Part shown: piece by piece, positions 18,381 to 27,444 of the stretch | Layout of the letters: every line of letters starts with the position of its first letter | Numbering within the stretch: the stretch's first letter is position 1 | NCBI GenBank assembly: GCA_963845735.1 | Contig: CAWJTR010000014.1 | Span: 124,001-188,000, forward strand | Direction of reading: 5' to 3' | From: AP-15 sp963845735 | Lineage (GTDB): Bacteria; Pseudomonadota; Alphaproteobacteria; ATCC43930; CGMCC-115725 | Length of the DNA: 64,000 bases | The notes under the pieces: generated by a model | Told to the model about the DNA's origin: nothing | Databases searched by the model: none | Seen by the model: only the letters and a program-made list of their open reading frames with translations | Position numbers and translations under genes: made by a program

Positions 18381-19285
18381 CGCCACGTGGTCGGATTCGG
18401 TACCCTTTCCGGAGGCCCTGGCGCAGGCGGCATCCTTGACCGATTCGGCGCTGGATCGGCTGTTGGTTGTCCCGCCGGACCTCGAAGCACGGGTTTACGA
18501 GGCGATGCGCTATTCGGCGCTGGCTCCGGGGAAGCGGCTACGGCCGTTCCTGGTGCTGGCCGGCGCGCGCCTGTTCGGCATCGCCCGACCGGTGCGCATT
18601 GCAGGTGGCGGCGGCGATCGAAATGGTCCACGCCTATTCGCTGGTCCATGACGACTTGCCGGCGATGGATGACAGCGACCTGCGGCGTGGCCGCCCGACC
18701 TGCCACAAGGAATTCGACGAGGCGACTGCGGTCCTCGCCGGCGATGGCTTGCTGACCGCGGCTTTCGAGGTGCTGGCGCACCCGGACACGCACAGCGATC
18801 CGGCGGTGCGCTGCGAGCTGGTGGCGGCGCTTGCTGCCGCGGCCGGCGCCGCCGGCATGGTCGGCGGTCAGATGATCGACCTGATCGCGGAGCGGCAGGC
18901 GCTCGACATCGGTGCGATTACCCGGCTGCAGCGAATGAAGACCGGCGCGCTCATCGCGTTCGCGTGCGAGGCCGGAGCGATTCTCGCCAAGGCGCCGGCC
19001 GAGCCGCGAATCGCGCTGCGCGGCTATGCACATGACCTGGGATTGGCCTTTCAGATTGCCGATGATCTTCTCGACGTCGAGGGCTCTGCGGCCGAGACCG
19101 GAAAGCCGGTCGGCGCCGACGCCGCCGCCGGCAAGGCCACCTTTGTGTCCATCCTCGGCGTCGGGCGCGCCCGCGCTCAGGCCGAGCTGCTGATCCGCCA
19201 AGCAGTCGCGCATCTTGATTTGTTCGGGGGAAGAGCGGAACTTTTAAGAGAGGCGGCGCGATTTGTGATCAGCCGCCGCACGTGA
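18373..19285 (+). CDS. ispA: Farnesyl diphosphate synthase, one frameshift
   Basis: A polyprenyl synthetase of about 303 residues that condenses IPP with DMAPP and then GPP to give farnesyl diphosphate. Motifs are LAPGKRLRPFLVLAGARLFG, the first aspartate-rich DDLPAMDD, GDGLLTAAFEVL, QMIDLIAE and the second aspartate motif FQIADDLLDVEG. The frame changes once, near 18590-18605, between ...FGIARPVR and ...LQVAAAIEMVHAYSLVHDD. ispA is needed for ubiquinone and undecaprenyl phosphate, so an assembly indel is the likely cause. The start is a TTG at 18373 inside xseB. Confidence 0.92.
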
Positions 19286-19289
19286 GGAG
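19284..19289 (+). promoter_or_regulatory. Ribosome-binding site deciding the dxs TTG start
   Basis: GAGGAG is 7 bases before TTG at 19297. An alternative GTG at 19282 overlaps the site itself, so the TTG start is favoured. Confidence 0.55.
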
Positions 19290-19296
19290 CGCACCA

Positions 19297-21237
19297 TTGG
19301 ATTCGAAACCGAATCGCCCGATCTCCAATCGGACGCCGATGCTCGACCGGATTGATATTCCGGCCGATCTGCGACGGCTGCCGGAGCAGGATCTGCGGCA
19401 GCTCGCCGACGAGCTGCGCATCGAGCTGATCGACGCGGTGTCGATCACCGGTGGTCATTTCGGCGCAAGCCTTGGCGTCGTCGAGCTGACCGTGGCGCTG
19501 CACTACGTCTTCGACACGCCGCATGACCGGCTGATTTGGGATGTCGGTCATCAGGCTTATCCCCACAAAATCCTGACCGGCCGTCGCGACCGCATCCGCA
19601 CCATTCGCCAGGGTGGCGGCCTGTCCGGATTCACCAAGCGCTCGGAGAGCGAATACGATCCCTTCGGCGCCGCACACGCTTCGACCTCGATCTCGTCGGG
19701 GTTGGGCATGGCGGTCGCTCGCGATTTACGCGGCGAGCGCCGCAACGTCATCGCGGTGATCGGTGACAGCGCGATGAGCGGGGGGATGGCCTATGAGGCG
19801 ATGAACAACGCCGGCGCGATGGATTCGCGGCTGATCGTCATCCTCAACGACAACGACATGTCTATCGCCCCCGCGGTTGGCGCGATGAGCGCCTATCTGT
19901 CGCGTCTGCTGTCCTCGAAATCCTTCATGTCGCTGCGCCATATCGCCAAGGAAGTGGCGCGCCATTTCCCCCGGCGGCTCGAAGATGCGGCGCGGCGGGC
20001 CGAGGAATTAGCCCGCAGCTTCATCACCGGCGGGACGATGTTCGAAGAGCTCGGCTTTTATTATGTCGGCCCGATCGACGGTCACAACATCGATCATCTG
20101 CTGCCGGTTTTGAAGAACATCCGCGACAGCAAGGAACCGGGACCGGTCCTGGTCCACGCCGTGACCGAGAAGGGCCACGGATATCTGTCGGCCGAGCAGG
20201 CCGAGGACAAGTGGCACAGCGTCGCCAAGTTCGATGTCGTTACCGGCGCGCAGGTCAAGTCGACGTCGAAGGCGCCCTCTTATACTTCGGTCTTCGCGAA
20301 GGCGCTGATCAAGGAGGCCGAAGCTGACGACCGCATCGTTGCGATCACCGCTGCAATGCCGTCCGGCACCGGGCTCAACCTTTTCGGCGACAAGTTCCCG
20401 AAGCGGTGCTTCGATGTCGGGATCGCTGAGCAGCACGCGGTGACCTTTGCCGCCGGCCTCGCCGCCGAGGGCATGAAGCCTTTCGCAGCAATCTATTCGA
20501 CCTTCCTGCAACGCGCCTACGACCAAGTCGTCCACGACGTCGCGATCCAGAAATTGCCGGTGCGCTTCGCGATCGACCGCGCGGGTCTTGTCGGCCAAGA
20601 CGGCCAGACTCACGCCGGCTCGTTCGACATCACCTATCTCGGCTGCCTGCCCGGGTTCGTGATTATGGCTGCTGCGGACGAAGCCGAGCTCGTGCATATG
20701 GTATCTACCTGCGTCGCGATCGACGACGGTCCCTCGGCGGTGCGCTTTCCGCGCGGCGACGGGGTGGGCGTGCCCTTGCCGGAAACGGGGCTGCCGCTCG
20801 AGATCGGGCGCGGCCGCATCATCCGCGAAGGCAACACGATTGCGCTGTTGAGCCTTGGCGCGCGGCTCGGCGAGTGCATGAAGGCGGCGCAGGAACTCGC
20901 CGCCTATGGGCTGTCGACGACCGTCGCCGATGCGCGCTTTGCCAAGCCGCTCGACACCGACCTCGTCGCGCGCCTCGCGCGCGAGCACGAGGTGGTGATC
21001 ACGATCGAGGAAGGGGCGATCGGCGGCTTCGGCAGCCACGTGCTGCACCATCTGGCGATGAGCGGCCTGCTCGACCATGGGCTCAAGATCCGCACGATGG
21101 TGCTGCCCGATGTCTTCCTCGACCACGACAGCCCGCAGGCGCAATATGATCAGGCAGGGCTCAACGCCCGCCACATCGTGGCGATGGCCTTGTCGGCGCT
21201 CGGCCGCGAAATTGCCGAGCAACCGGCCCGGGCATAG
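19297..21237 (+). CDS. dxs: 1-deoxy-D-xylulose-5-phosphate synthase
   Basis: A 646-residue thiamine diphosphate enzyme that makes DXP from pyruvate and glyceraldehyde 3-phosphate, the first step of the MEP isoprenoid pathway. Motifs: SITGGHFGASLGVVELTVAL, WDVGHQAYPHKILTGR, the cofactor segment GDSAMSGGMAYEAMNNAG, DVGIAEQHAVTFAAGLA with the catalytic glutamate, and DRAGLVGQDGQTHAG. One oddity is GDS where the thiamine motif usually reads GDG. TTG at 19297 is preferred because of GAGGAG 7 bases upstream. The gene lies between ispA and tlyA, and the frame is intact. Confidence 0.96.
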   Translation: MDSKPNRPISNRTPMLDRIDIPADLRRLPEQDLRQLADELRIELIDAVSITGGHFGASLGVVELTVALHYVFDTPHDRLIWDVGHQAYPHKILTGRRDRIRTIRQGGGLSGFTKRSESEYDPFGAAHASTSISSGLGMAVARDLRGERRNVIAVIGDSAMSGGMAYEAMNNAGAMDSRLIVILNDNDMSIAPAVGAMSAYLSRLLSSKSFMSLRHIAKEVARHFPRRLEDAARRAEELARSFITGGTMFEELGFYYVGPIDGHNIDHLLPVLKNIRDSKEPGPVLVHAVTEKGHGYLSAEQAEDKWHSVAKFDVVTGAQVKSTSKAPSYTSVFAKALIKEAEADDRIVAITAAMPSGTGLNLFGDKFPKRCFDVGIAEQHAVTFAAGLAAEGMKPFAAIYSTFLQRAYDQVVHDVAIQKLPVRFAIDRAGLVGQDGQTHAGSFDITYLGCLPGFVIMAAADEAELVHMVSTCVAIDDGPSAVRFPRGDGVGVPLPETGLPLEIGRGRIIREGNTIALLSLGARLGECMKAAQELAAYGLSTTVADARFAKPLDTDLVARLAREHEVVITIEEGAIGGFGSHVLHHLAMSGLLDHGLKIRTMVLPDVFLDHDSPQAQYDQAGLNARHIVAMALSALGREIAEQPARA

Positions 21238-21248
21238 CTTGTTTCGGA

Positions 21249-21992
21249 TTGTTGGCGAAGCAGCGGGTCGATCAGCTGCTGGTCGAGCGCGGGCTGGCGG
21301 AGAGCCGGGCCAGGGCGCAGGCGCTGATCCTCGCCGGGCTTGTTTATGCAGGCGATCGGCGGATCGACAAGGCCGGCGATCGGTTCGCCGCCGACGCGGT
21401 GCTGGCGGTCAAAGGTCGCGACCATCCATGGGTTTCGCGCGGTGGCGTTAAGCTGGCCCATGCGCTCGATCATTTCGACATCGACGTATCCGGCCGGATC
21501 GCACTTGATATCGGCGCCTCGACCGGCGGCTTTACCGATGTGTTGCTGTCGCGTGGGGTGCTGCGGGTTTACGCGGTGGATGTCGGCCACGGCCAGCTCG
21601 CCTGGAAATTGCGCCAGGACCCGCGCGTCGTCGTGTGCGAGCGGGTGAATGCGCGTGTGCTGACGCGCGAGCACGTCCCTGAGGCAGTCGAAATCATCAC
21701 CTGCGATGCCAGCTTTATCGGTCTGACGACGGTGCTGCCGGCGCCACTCGCGCTCGCTGCGGAGCGCGCCGCACTGGTCGCGCTCGTCAAGCCGCAATTC
21801 GAGGCCGGCCGCGAGCATGTCGGCAAGGGCGGTGTGGTGCGCGATCCGGCGATCCACAGCTCGGTATGCGACCGCGCTGCTGCCTGGGTCGGCACTCAGC
21901 CTGGCTGGGCGGTACAAGGCATCGTCGAAAGCCCGATCCTCGGACCCGAAGGCAACCGCGAATTTTTCCTCTGGGCCCGGCGTCGCGGCTGA
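21249..21992 (+). CDS. tlyA: TlyA family RNA methyltransferase
   Basis: A 247-residue protein with an N-terminal S4 RNA-binding domain (RVDQLLVERGLAESRARAQA) and an FtsJ-like methyltransferase domain (ALDIGASTGGFTDVLLSRG, VYAVDVGHGQLAWKLR, VKPQFEAGREHVGKGG). TlyA enzymes 2'-O-methylate 16S and/or 23S rRNA. The hemolysin name is historical. The start is one of two adjacent TTG codons at 21249 and 21252. It lies 11 bases after dxs in the same operon. Confidence 0.93.
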   Translation: MLAKQRVDQLLVERGLAESRARAQALILAGLVYAGDRRIDKAGDRFAADAVLAVKGRDHPWVSRGGVKLAHALDHFDIDVSGRIALDIGASTGGFTDVLLSRGVLRVYAVDVGHGQLAWKLRQDPRVVVCERVNARVLTREHVPEAVEIITCDASFIGLTTVLPAPLALAAERAALVALVKPQFEAGREHVGKGGVVRDPAIHSSVCDRAAAWVGTQPGWAVQGIVESPILGPEGNREFFLWARRRG

Positions 21993-22043
21993 TAAGCCCG
22001 GCTCGCCGGCTGATAGGTTCTGCCCCAAGAGAGGGGGACAGCG

Positions 22044-22828
22044 ATGGTGACTGCCGCTGCGGCGTTTGCCGGTTTCCCGCCGGCGGCGTTCGCATTTCTC
22101 AGCCGAATTGCGCGACAACAACGACCCGGCTTGGTTCAAGCCGCGCAAGGCGGCCTATGAGGCCGATGTACTCGGACCGTTGCGCGACTTGATCGCGGCC
22201 CTCGGGGCAGCGCTCAGGCGGGCCGGGGTGCCATTGGTCGGCGATCCCGGTCGCGGGATTTTCCGTATTTACCGCGACGTACGTTTTTCGCCCGACAAGC
22301 GGCTGTACAAGACCCATGCGGGGGCGGTGCTGACGCGATCAGGCGGCAAACGCGACCCTGGCCTACTCTACCTCCACGTCGCGCCCGGGTGAATCGATGG
22401 TGGCGGCGGGTTTCTGGCATCCCGCGCCTGATCTCCTGACCCGGTTGCGGCGCGCCATCCTCGACGATCCGGACGGGTTCCTGGCGATCGCCCGCGGGCT
22501 GGAAGCGGCGGGCTATCCGATGTCCAGCGCCGAGCGCCTGAGCCGCCCGCCGCGCGGTTTCGAAGCGGCCAAGGGGACAGCGGTCGCCGAATATGTCGGC
22601 TGGAAATCGTTCACTGCCCATGCCGCCCTGAGCGATGCCGAGATGCAATCGCCGGCGTTGATCGACCGCATCCTCGGCTTCGCCCGCACCACCATGCCGC
22701 TGCTCGAATGGGGCTGGGCGGCGGCGGATGACGAGGGGCCCGCGTCCGTGCCGATCCGCGCGATTGATCCGACCGCTGCCGAAACCGGACTTCTAGCCGG
22801 GGCGGATCATCCCGCGGCGACGGCTTAA
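22044..22828 (+). CDS. DUF2461 (TIGR02453) protein, two frameshifts
   Basis: A hypothetical cytoplasmic protein of about 260 residues. The family pattern is FAGFPPAAFAFLS, then ELRDNNDPAWFKPRKAAYE, GIFRIYRDVRFSPDKRLYKTH, LYLHVAPG, ESMVAAGFWHPAPDLL and RPPRGFEA. The frame changes at about 22101 (near ctcagccgaattg) and again at about 22390, where an extra base in gggtgaatcg creates a false stop. The ATG at 22044 has GAGGGGG upstream. Function unknown. The last four bases overlap the convergent receiver gene. Confidence 0.75.
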
Positions 22829-23199
22829 GCCGCGTTACTCGCGACAGAACGCGAATGAACCGCCACAGCGTCGAGCACGGATTGCAGGTCGGCAAAGCGG
22901 AACGGCTTTTCGAGCAATATCGGCAGCCGCTTGGCCGGCGCTTGACCGGGGCGGAATTCGCAGCCGCTCAAGGTGATCGTCGGTATCCCGAGCGCTGCGC
23001 AATTATTCCGCAGGACGGTGCCCTCGCCGAGACTAAGCACCAAATCGGTCACGACGACATCGACCCCTTTGGTGGTCAATGACGCGGCTGCCTCGATACC
23101 ATCGGCGCATACCTCGACGGCATGGCCGCAATCTATGAGGATGCCGGCAATAAAATCGCGAATTCGGCGATCCGATTCAGCCAGTAGCACGCGCGCCAT
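22825..23199 (-). CDS. Single-domain response regulator (receiver only)
   Basis: A 124-residue CheY-like receiver without an output domain. VLLAESDRRIRDFIAGIL opens the fold and VDVVVTDLVLSLGEG contains the likely phosphoacceptor aspartate. The conserved Thr/Ser is in PTITLSG and the lysine in LLEKPFRFADLQ. The acidic pair after beta-1 is E-S-D rather than D-D. No kinase is adjacent, so the partner is unknown. It could be an intermediate in a phosphorelay. Confidence 0.85.
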   Translation of the reverse strand: MARVLLAESDRRIRDFIAGILIDCGHAVEVCADGIEAAASLTTKGVDVVVTDLVLSLGEGTVLRNNCAALGIPTITLSGCEFRPGQAPAKRLPILLEKPFRFADLQSVLDAVAVHSRSVASNAA

Positions 23200-23745
23200 A
23201 GCGCTTACCTCGAAGGGGAACCCTGGTCCTTCGGGATGGAATCCCCTTTCCCCTAAGAAAACGTCAAAGGACGCTTTGGAAACTTGCCCGGTATGGCGTT
23301 TACGATAGGTGGGTGGGATCGCGTCGCATTATGGCGTGTCGTCTCTATGTCCAGTGACCACGTAATTCTTGTGTGGAATATGAAACCGCAGAAATTCGTG
23401 GACATCGGCAGCCGGCGTCGGATCAATCCACGGATCGGCAGTTTGATGATCCCAAAGCGCACCTTCATCGTCTTCGGCTGGGCCTCGCCAGTGCCCCACC
23501 ACGACGAGCTCCACGCTTGTTTCGCAACTCGATTGTAGGGAAACGCGGTTAAGATTTCTCGACCATTGGGCGGACCTTCCGGCTACCGATGAAGGATTTC
23601 GGTTGGCCTCGGGACGCGATTTGGACGCTGATAGTATTTTCTTGTGCGGGATGGTTCGCCGCCTGGCCTATGAAGCGCTCGACCGCGCTGATTACCTGCT
23701 GACGTTCGGGCGCCCACGACGCTCGACAGGCTCAATCTTACCCTC
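23200..23745 (+). other. Intergenic stretch, slightly AT-richer, no confident gene
   Basis: This 546-base stretch separates the receiver gene from the capsule-type gene. Two weak open frames overlap around 23284-23538 (plus) and 23329-23514 (minus, 61 codons, GTG start, with the sequence VVGHWRGPAEDDEG). Neither has a ribosome-binding site or a family I recognise. The minus-strand one looks slightly more protein-like and could be a remnant. Both promoters for the flanking genes probably lie here. Confidence 0.4.
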
Positions 23746-24006
23746 GTGGTCAGCGCAATAATCGGGGTGATTGCTGCATTAACAGGATGCAGCGTCCCAA
23801 TCGCGATTGAAGCCGAGAAGGCCGCGGTAGAGCAGCCTTGGACAGACTGCGTGGCGCGCGCGATCAATCGTCTGGACGACGGAAAATTCGATCCCGTCAG
23901 TATTGCGTATGGGATTGAGCCCTCGTGCGCGGTTCTATATGGGATGGATTTGCATCGCGACCTGACCGACGCGACAGCGAGCGGTGCGACGGATCGGCTG
24001 GCGATA
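23746..24006 (+). other. Lipoprotein-like segment in frame with the capsule-type gene
   Basis: From GTG 23746 the sequence encodes a short signal-like stretch with a lipobox (VIAALTGCSVP), followed by a two-cysteine segment, WTDCVARAINRLDDGKFDP and EPSCAVLY. This resembles the start of small alphaproteobacterial lipoproteins, and it is open in frame straight into the KpsS-like gene. A periplasmic lipoprotein fused to a cytoplasmic glycan enzyme makes no sense, so it is either a separate gene with a lost stop or frame, or noise upstream of the true ATG at 24007. Confidence 0.4.
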
Positions 24007-25302
24007 ATGATGGCGCCGTCAACCGATCGCGGCTTTCTATTCCTGCAAGGGATGGCCACGCGATTTTTCGAACGTCTCGGGAGGGCGCTCGCGGCACGGG
24101 GCCACGCCGTATACCGGGTTAATTTCAACGGCGGCGACCAGGCATTCTGGCGGCTTCCCGGTGCGGTCGACTTCCGCGGCCGCGAGCATGAATGGCCGGA
24201 GTTCCTCGACCGTCTGATTGTCGACAAGGCGATCAGTGATCTCATTCTGTTCGGCGACTGCCGGCCGCTGCATCGCGCGGCCATTCGCGTCGCCGAAGTG
24301 CGGGCAATCCGCGTGCACGTCGTCGAAGAAGGGTATATGCGCCCCGACTGGGTCACCTTCGAGGAAGGCGGCGTCAACGGCCATTCATCATTGCCGCGCA
24401 ACCCCGACTGGTATCGCGAAAAGGCGCGCGGGCTGCCCGAGCCGGCGACGCCGCCCGCTGTGCCGGGCAGTTTCCGCCGGCGGGCATTTGAGGATGTCCT
24501 TTACAATTTGTCATCAATGGCTGGGATGTGGCGTTTCCCGCATTACGCCACGCATCGGCCCTACCATCAGATGATCGAATATGCGGGCTGGTTGCGCCGC
24601 CTCGCGCTGATGCGGCGGGCAAAGCGGCGGGCGGAGGCGGCGATCGAGACGCTGACCGGCGATCCGATCTTTTTCTTTCCCCTGCAACTCGACTGCGACT
24701 ATCAGATGCGCGTCCATTCGCCGTTTCGGGCGATGCATCTTACCATCGAGCACGTCCTGAATTCTTTTGCCCGGTGCGCGCCGCCCGCGGCGCGGCTCGT
24801 CGTCAAGCTGCATCCGTTGGATAGCGGGCTAGTGAATTGGGCCGGAATGGTCGGCCATATCGCCGCCGAATATATGATTGCCGAACGGGTAACGGTGCTC
24901 GATGGCGGTCAGCTGGCCAAAGTGCTCGATCGCAGCCGGGCGGTGGTCACGGTAAACAGCACCGTGGGCAGCGAAGCGCTGGCCAGGGGCCTGCCGGTCA
25001 TCACTCTCGGCAAGGCTGTTTACGATATCCCAGGATTGACGTTTCAGGGAGAGCTCGACGATTTCTGGCTCGCCGCGGCACCGCCTGATGCGGCGCTGTT
25101 CGATGCCTTCCGGCGGGTGCTGATCGATCGCTGCCTGATCCCAGGATCGTTCTTTAATGAAATCGGGCTGCGGCTCGCGGTCGAAGCCGCGATCGATCGA
25201 CTGGAAGCCGCCTATGCCCGACCGGCGAGCGGCCGCGCCCTCGAGCGGGCTGGCGGCTCGGCCAACTCGGCGACACCGATCGCGGTCGCAGGTCGCACTT
25301 GA
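24007..25302 (+). CDS. Capsular polysaccharide export/synthesis protein, KpsS-like
   Basis: A cytoplasmic protein of about 431 residues of the Capsule_synth type (PF05159; KpsS/LipB-like). It begins RGFLFLQGMATRFFERLGRALAARGH, with YRVNFNGGDQAFW close behind. Later motifs are VHVVEEGYMRPDWVTFEEGGVNG, FFFPLQLDCDYQMRVHSPF, LVVKLHPLDSG and VTVNSTVGSEALARGLPVITLG. KpsS proteins are beta-Kdo transferases that build the lipid-linked Kdo linker of group 2 capsules. No other kps gene is in the window, so the product may serve another surface glycan. The ATG at 24007 or 24010 is chosen by homology; the frame is open further upstream. Confidence 0.8.
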   Translation: MMAPSTDRGFLFLQGMATRFFERLGRALAARGHAVYRVNFNGGDQAFWRLPGAVDFRGREHEWPEFLDRLIVDKAISDLILFGDCRPLHRAAIRVAEVRAIRVHVVEEGYMRPDWVTFEEGGVNGHSSLPRNPDWYREKARGLPEPATPPAVPGSFRRRAFEDVLYNLSSMAGMWRFPHYATHRPYHQMIEYAGWLRRLALMRRAKRRAEAAIETLTGDPIFFFPLQLDCDYQMRVHSPFRAMHLTIEHVLNSFARCAPPAARLVVKLHPLDSGLVNWAGMVGHIAAEYMIAERVTVLDGGQLAKVLDRSRAVVTVNSTVGSEALARGLPVITLGKAVYDIPGLTFQGELDDFWLAAAPPDAALFDAFRRVLIDRCLIPGSFFNEIGLRLAVEAAIDRLEAAYARPASGRALERAGGSANSATPIAVAGRT

Positions 25303-25373
25303 TGACATCCTCTGGGCTGCTGAGAGCTGCTTCCGCAGAGACATTGATTTTATCCCAACTGCGCAGGGCGATC

Positions 25374-26428
25374 ATGACGCCCTGGTGGTTTGCCCAGCTC
25401 TTCACCGGCGCCAAATCGTTCGAGAGCAATTGCTTGATCGGCAGCCGGCTGCTGAATCGATGGGGCCTGCACGCCACTCGGGTTGCTGTCCCTCACCGAT
25501 TGGCGGCCCCACGCCGCCGCAGGCTCGCCCGCCTGATTTCAGCCGCCGACCGGGAGGCGTTCGACTGGGACGGATTTGTCCTGCGCCGAAATTTTCTGCC
25601 GCAGGGCGAGTTCGCTGCCCTCGTCGCCGAAATCAAAGCTTAACGCGGTCCGCTGCGTGAGATCACCGAGGGCGACACGATCGTCCGCAAGGTCGCGCTT
25701 AGCCGCCGCACGCTTGCCCGGCTTCCCGCGCTTGGCGCGCTGTTACAATCACGGGACTGGCGGGGGCTCGTGCGTTACGCCGGCAGCCGTGACGCCGAAC
25801 CTGTAGTATGGGTGCAGAGCATTCTGCGCCATGCCTGCGCCGGACCGTCCGATCCGCAAACCCTGCTGCACGCCGATACCTTTCACCCGACGGTCAAGGC
25901 GTGGCTGTTTCTGACCGATGTCGCCGAAGACGCCGGACCCTTTACCTATGTACCCGGCTCGCACCGGCTGAGCGGGCAGCGCCTTGCCTGGGAACGGCGG
26001 ATGAGCCTCGCCGCTCGCAAGTCGGCCAACATCGAAACACGACAGGGCTCGTTTCGCATCGAGCCGGCTGAACTGGCAGCGTTGGGTCTTGCCCCGCCAC
26101 GCGCCTTCGCGGTTCCGGCCAATACCCTCGTCGTCGCCGATACCTTCGGCTTCCACGCGCGGGGACCTAGTACACCCTCCTCCTTGCGCATCGAGATCTG
26201 GGCCTATGGACGGCGCAGCCCGTTCTTCTCATGGACAGGATTTGTGCCGTGGACCACGGCCGCGCTCGGTGGCCGCAGTGTGCTGGCGTGGAAATTCGGC
26301 GATCTGCTGGAATTGTCTCGTCTCAAGAAACATCGGTGGCGCGAAAGAATGGGATTTCGCCACTCGACCCGCCCGCGGCCGAGCCCGGCGAACCCCGACC
26401 GGCCGGTTCCGCGGCGGCTGTCGTCTAA
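25374..26428 (+). pseudogene. Phytanoyl-CoA dioxygenase (PhyH) family protein, in-frame stop and frameshift
   Basis: An Fe(II)/2-oxoglutarate oxygenase of about 350 residues. It starts MTPWWFAQLFTG and has FDWDGFVLRRNFLPQGEF. The iron ligands are in LLHADTFHPTVKAWLFL (H-x-D) and ADTFGFHARGPS (distal His, with Arg for 2-oxoglutarate nearby). An in-frame TAA at 25641-25643 follows EIKA, and the same frame then continues as RGPLREITEGDTIVRK and on to the active site, so this is a nonsense change (probably TAC to TAA). A one-base shift near 26340 would give a natural stop at 26428. The start is close to the end of the KpsS-like gene, suggesting co-transcription. The substrate is unknown. Confidence 0.7.
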
Positions 26429-27444
26429 CTGCGCCGATCGCGCAGCAAATCCGCGCCGGAGGCCAGCGCTCGGAGCTTGCCGATCGCGGGCGCACGACCC
26501 ATCGGCGCCATGCCGCAATTGGTGCAGGGGAACAGGCGCTCGACCGGAACGAACCGCAGCGCCCCTTCGATCGTAGCGGCGACCTGTTGCGGGCTCTCGA
26601 TCTCTTCGCGCGCGACGTCGACTGCGCCGAGCAGAACGTCCTTGCCCGCCAATAGCCCCAACAGCTCGACCGGCACCTTGCTGCCGGCACATTCGACCGA
26701 TACTTGATCGATGCAACTCGACGCCAGCGCCGGAAATATTGACTCATATTGCCGCCACTCGGCGCCCAGGCCCGCTTTCCAGTCGATATTCGCCTTGATC
26801 CCGTAGCCATAGCAGATATGGACGGCGGTCTTGCAGGCGAGCCCGGCGGCGGCGCGTTCGAGGGCAGCGATCCCCCACTGTGTCACCGCCTCCATATAAA
26901 CGTTGAAGGCCGGCTCATCGAATTGGATCACGTCGACGCCGATCGCCGCCAGCTCGCGCGCCTCTTCATTGAGCAGCTCTGCGAACGCCATGGCCAGGGC
27001 CGCCCGGTCGCCGTAATGGGCATCGGCTAAGGTATCGACAATCGTCATCGGGCCCGGCAGGGTGAATTTGAGCTGCCGTTGGGTATGTTTGCGGGCGATT
27101 GCTGCCTCGAAGCCATGGACGCTTCCTTGGCGCTGCAGCGGCCCGGTGACGGTCGGCACTTGCGCCTCGTACCGGTTGTTGCGAATGCCCATGGTGACGC
27201 GGCGGGTGAAATCGACGCCCTCGATGTGTTCGAGAAACCCGTGCACAAAATGCTGCCGCGCCTGCTCGCCATCAGTCACGATGTCGATCCCGGCGTCCTC
27301 TTGCAGCTTGACCATCAATATCGTGGCGTCGCGCTTTGCCTCTACCAAGGCTTCGCCGGCGAGTTTCCAGGGCGCCCACAGCATCTGCGGCGCGGCGAGC
27401 CAGGACGGTTTCGGCAGGCTGCCGGCGATCGTCGTTTCGAGCAT
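26425..27444 (-). CDS. Core cobalamin-independent methionine synthase-like protein (MetE C-terminal domain only)
   Basis: A 339-residue single-domain protein equivalent to the catalytic half of MetE. All four zinc ligands of MetE are present: H209 and C211 (AVHICYG), E251 (VSVECAGS), and a cysteine in FPCTNCGM (C307 or C310). FTLPGPMTIVDTLAD and IQFDEPAFN match the folate/homocysteine pocket. Such short MetE homologues (for example MesD types) lack the N-terminal half that binds methyl-tetrahydrofolate and may take methyl groups from another donor. No DUF1852/MesX partner is visible here. The frame is intact; the gene converges with the PhyH gene and shares four bases. Confidence 0.85.
   Translation of the reverse strand: MLETTIAGSLPKPSWLAAPQMLWAPWKLAGEALVEAKRDATILMVKLQEDAGIDIVTDGEQARQHFVHGFLEHIEGVDFTRRVTMGIRNNRYEAQVPTVTGPLQRQGSVHGFEAAIARKHTQRQLKFTLPGPMTIVDTLADAHYGDRAALAMAFAELLNEEARELAAIGVDVIQFDEPAFNVYMEAVTQWGIAALERAAAGLACKTAVHICYGYGIKANIDWKAGLGAEWRQYESIFPALASSCIDQVSVECAGSKVPVELLGLLAGKDVLLGAVDVAREEIESPQQVAATIEGALRFVPVERLFPCTNCGMAPMGRAPAIGKLRALASGADLLRDRRS

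Noticed and set aside
20008..21222. Long minus-strand open frame opposite dxs
   Set aside because: It is a GC-skew artefact: the plus strand encodes the complete Dxs motifs, and the antisense translation has no recognisable domain. Similar large antisense frames over gltD (2464-3576), the thioesterase region (5476-7686) and bamB/der (46521-48317) are rejected for the same reason.
23284..23538. Plus-strand frame of 84 codons in the gap before the capsule-type gene
   Set aside because: It overlaps an equally weak minus-strand frame and has no ribosome-binding site or known motif, so I do not annotate either as a gene.
25641..25643. TAA in the PhyH gene as a possible recoded stop
   Set aside because: TAA recoding is not known in this group, and no RNA signal or adjacent motif suggests it; a point change or error is simpler.
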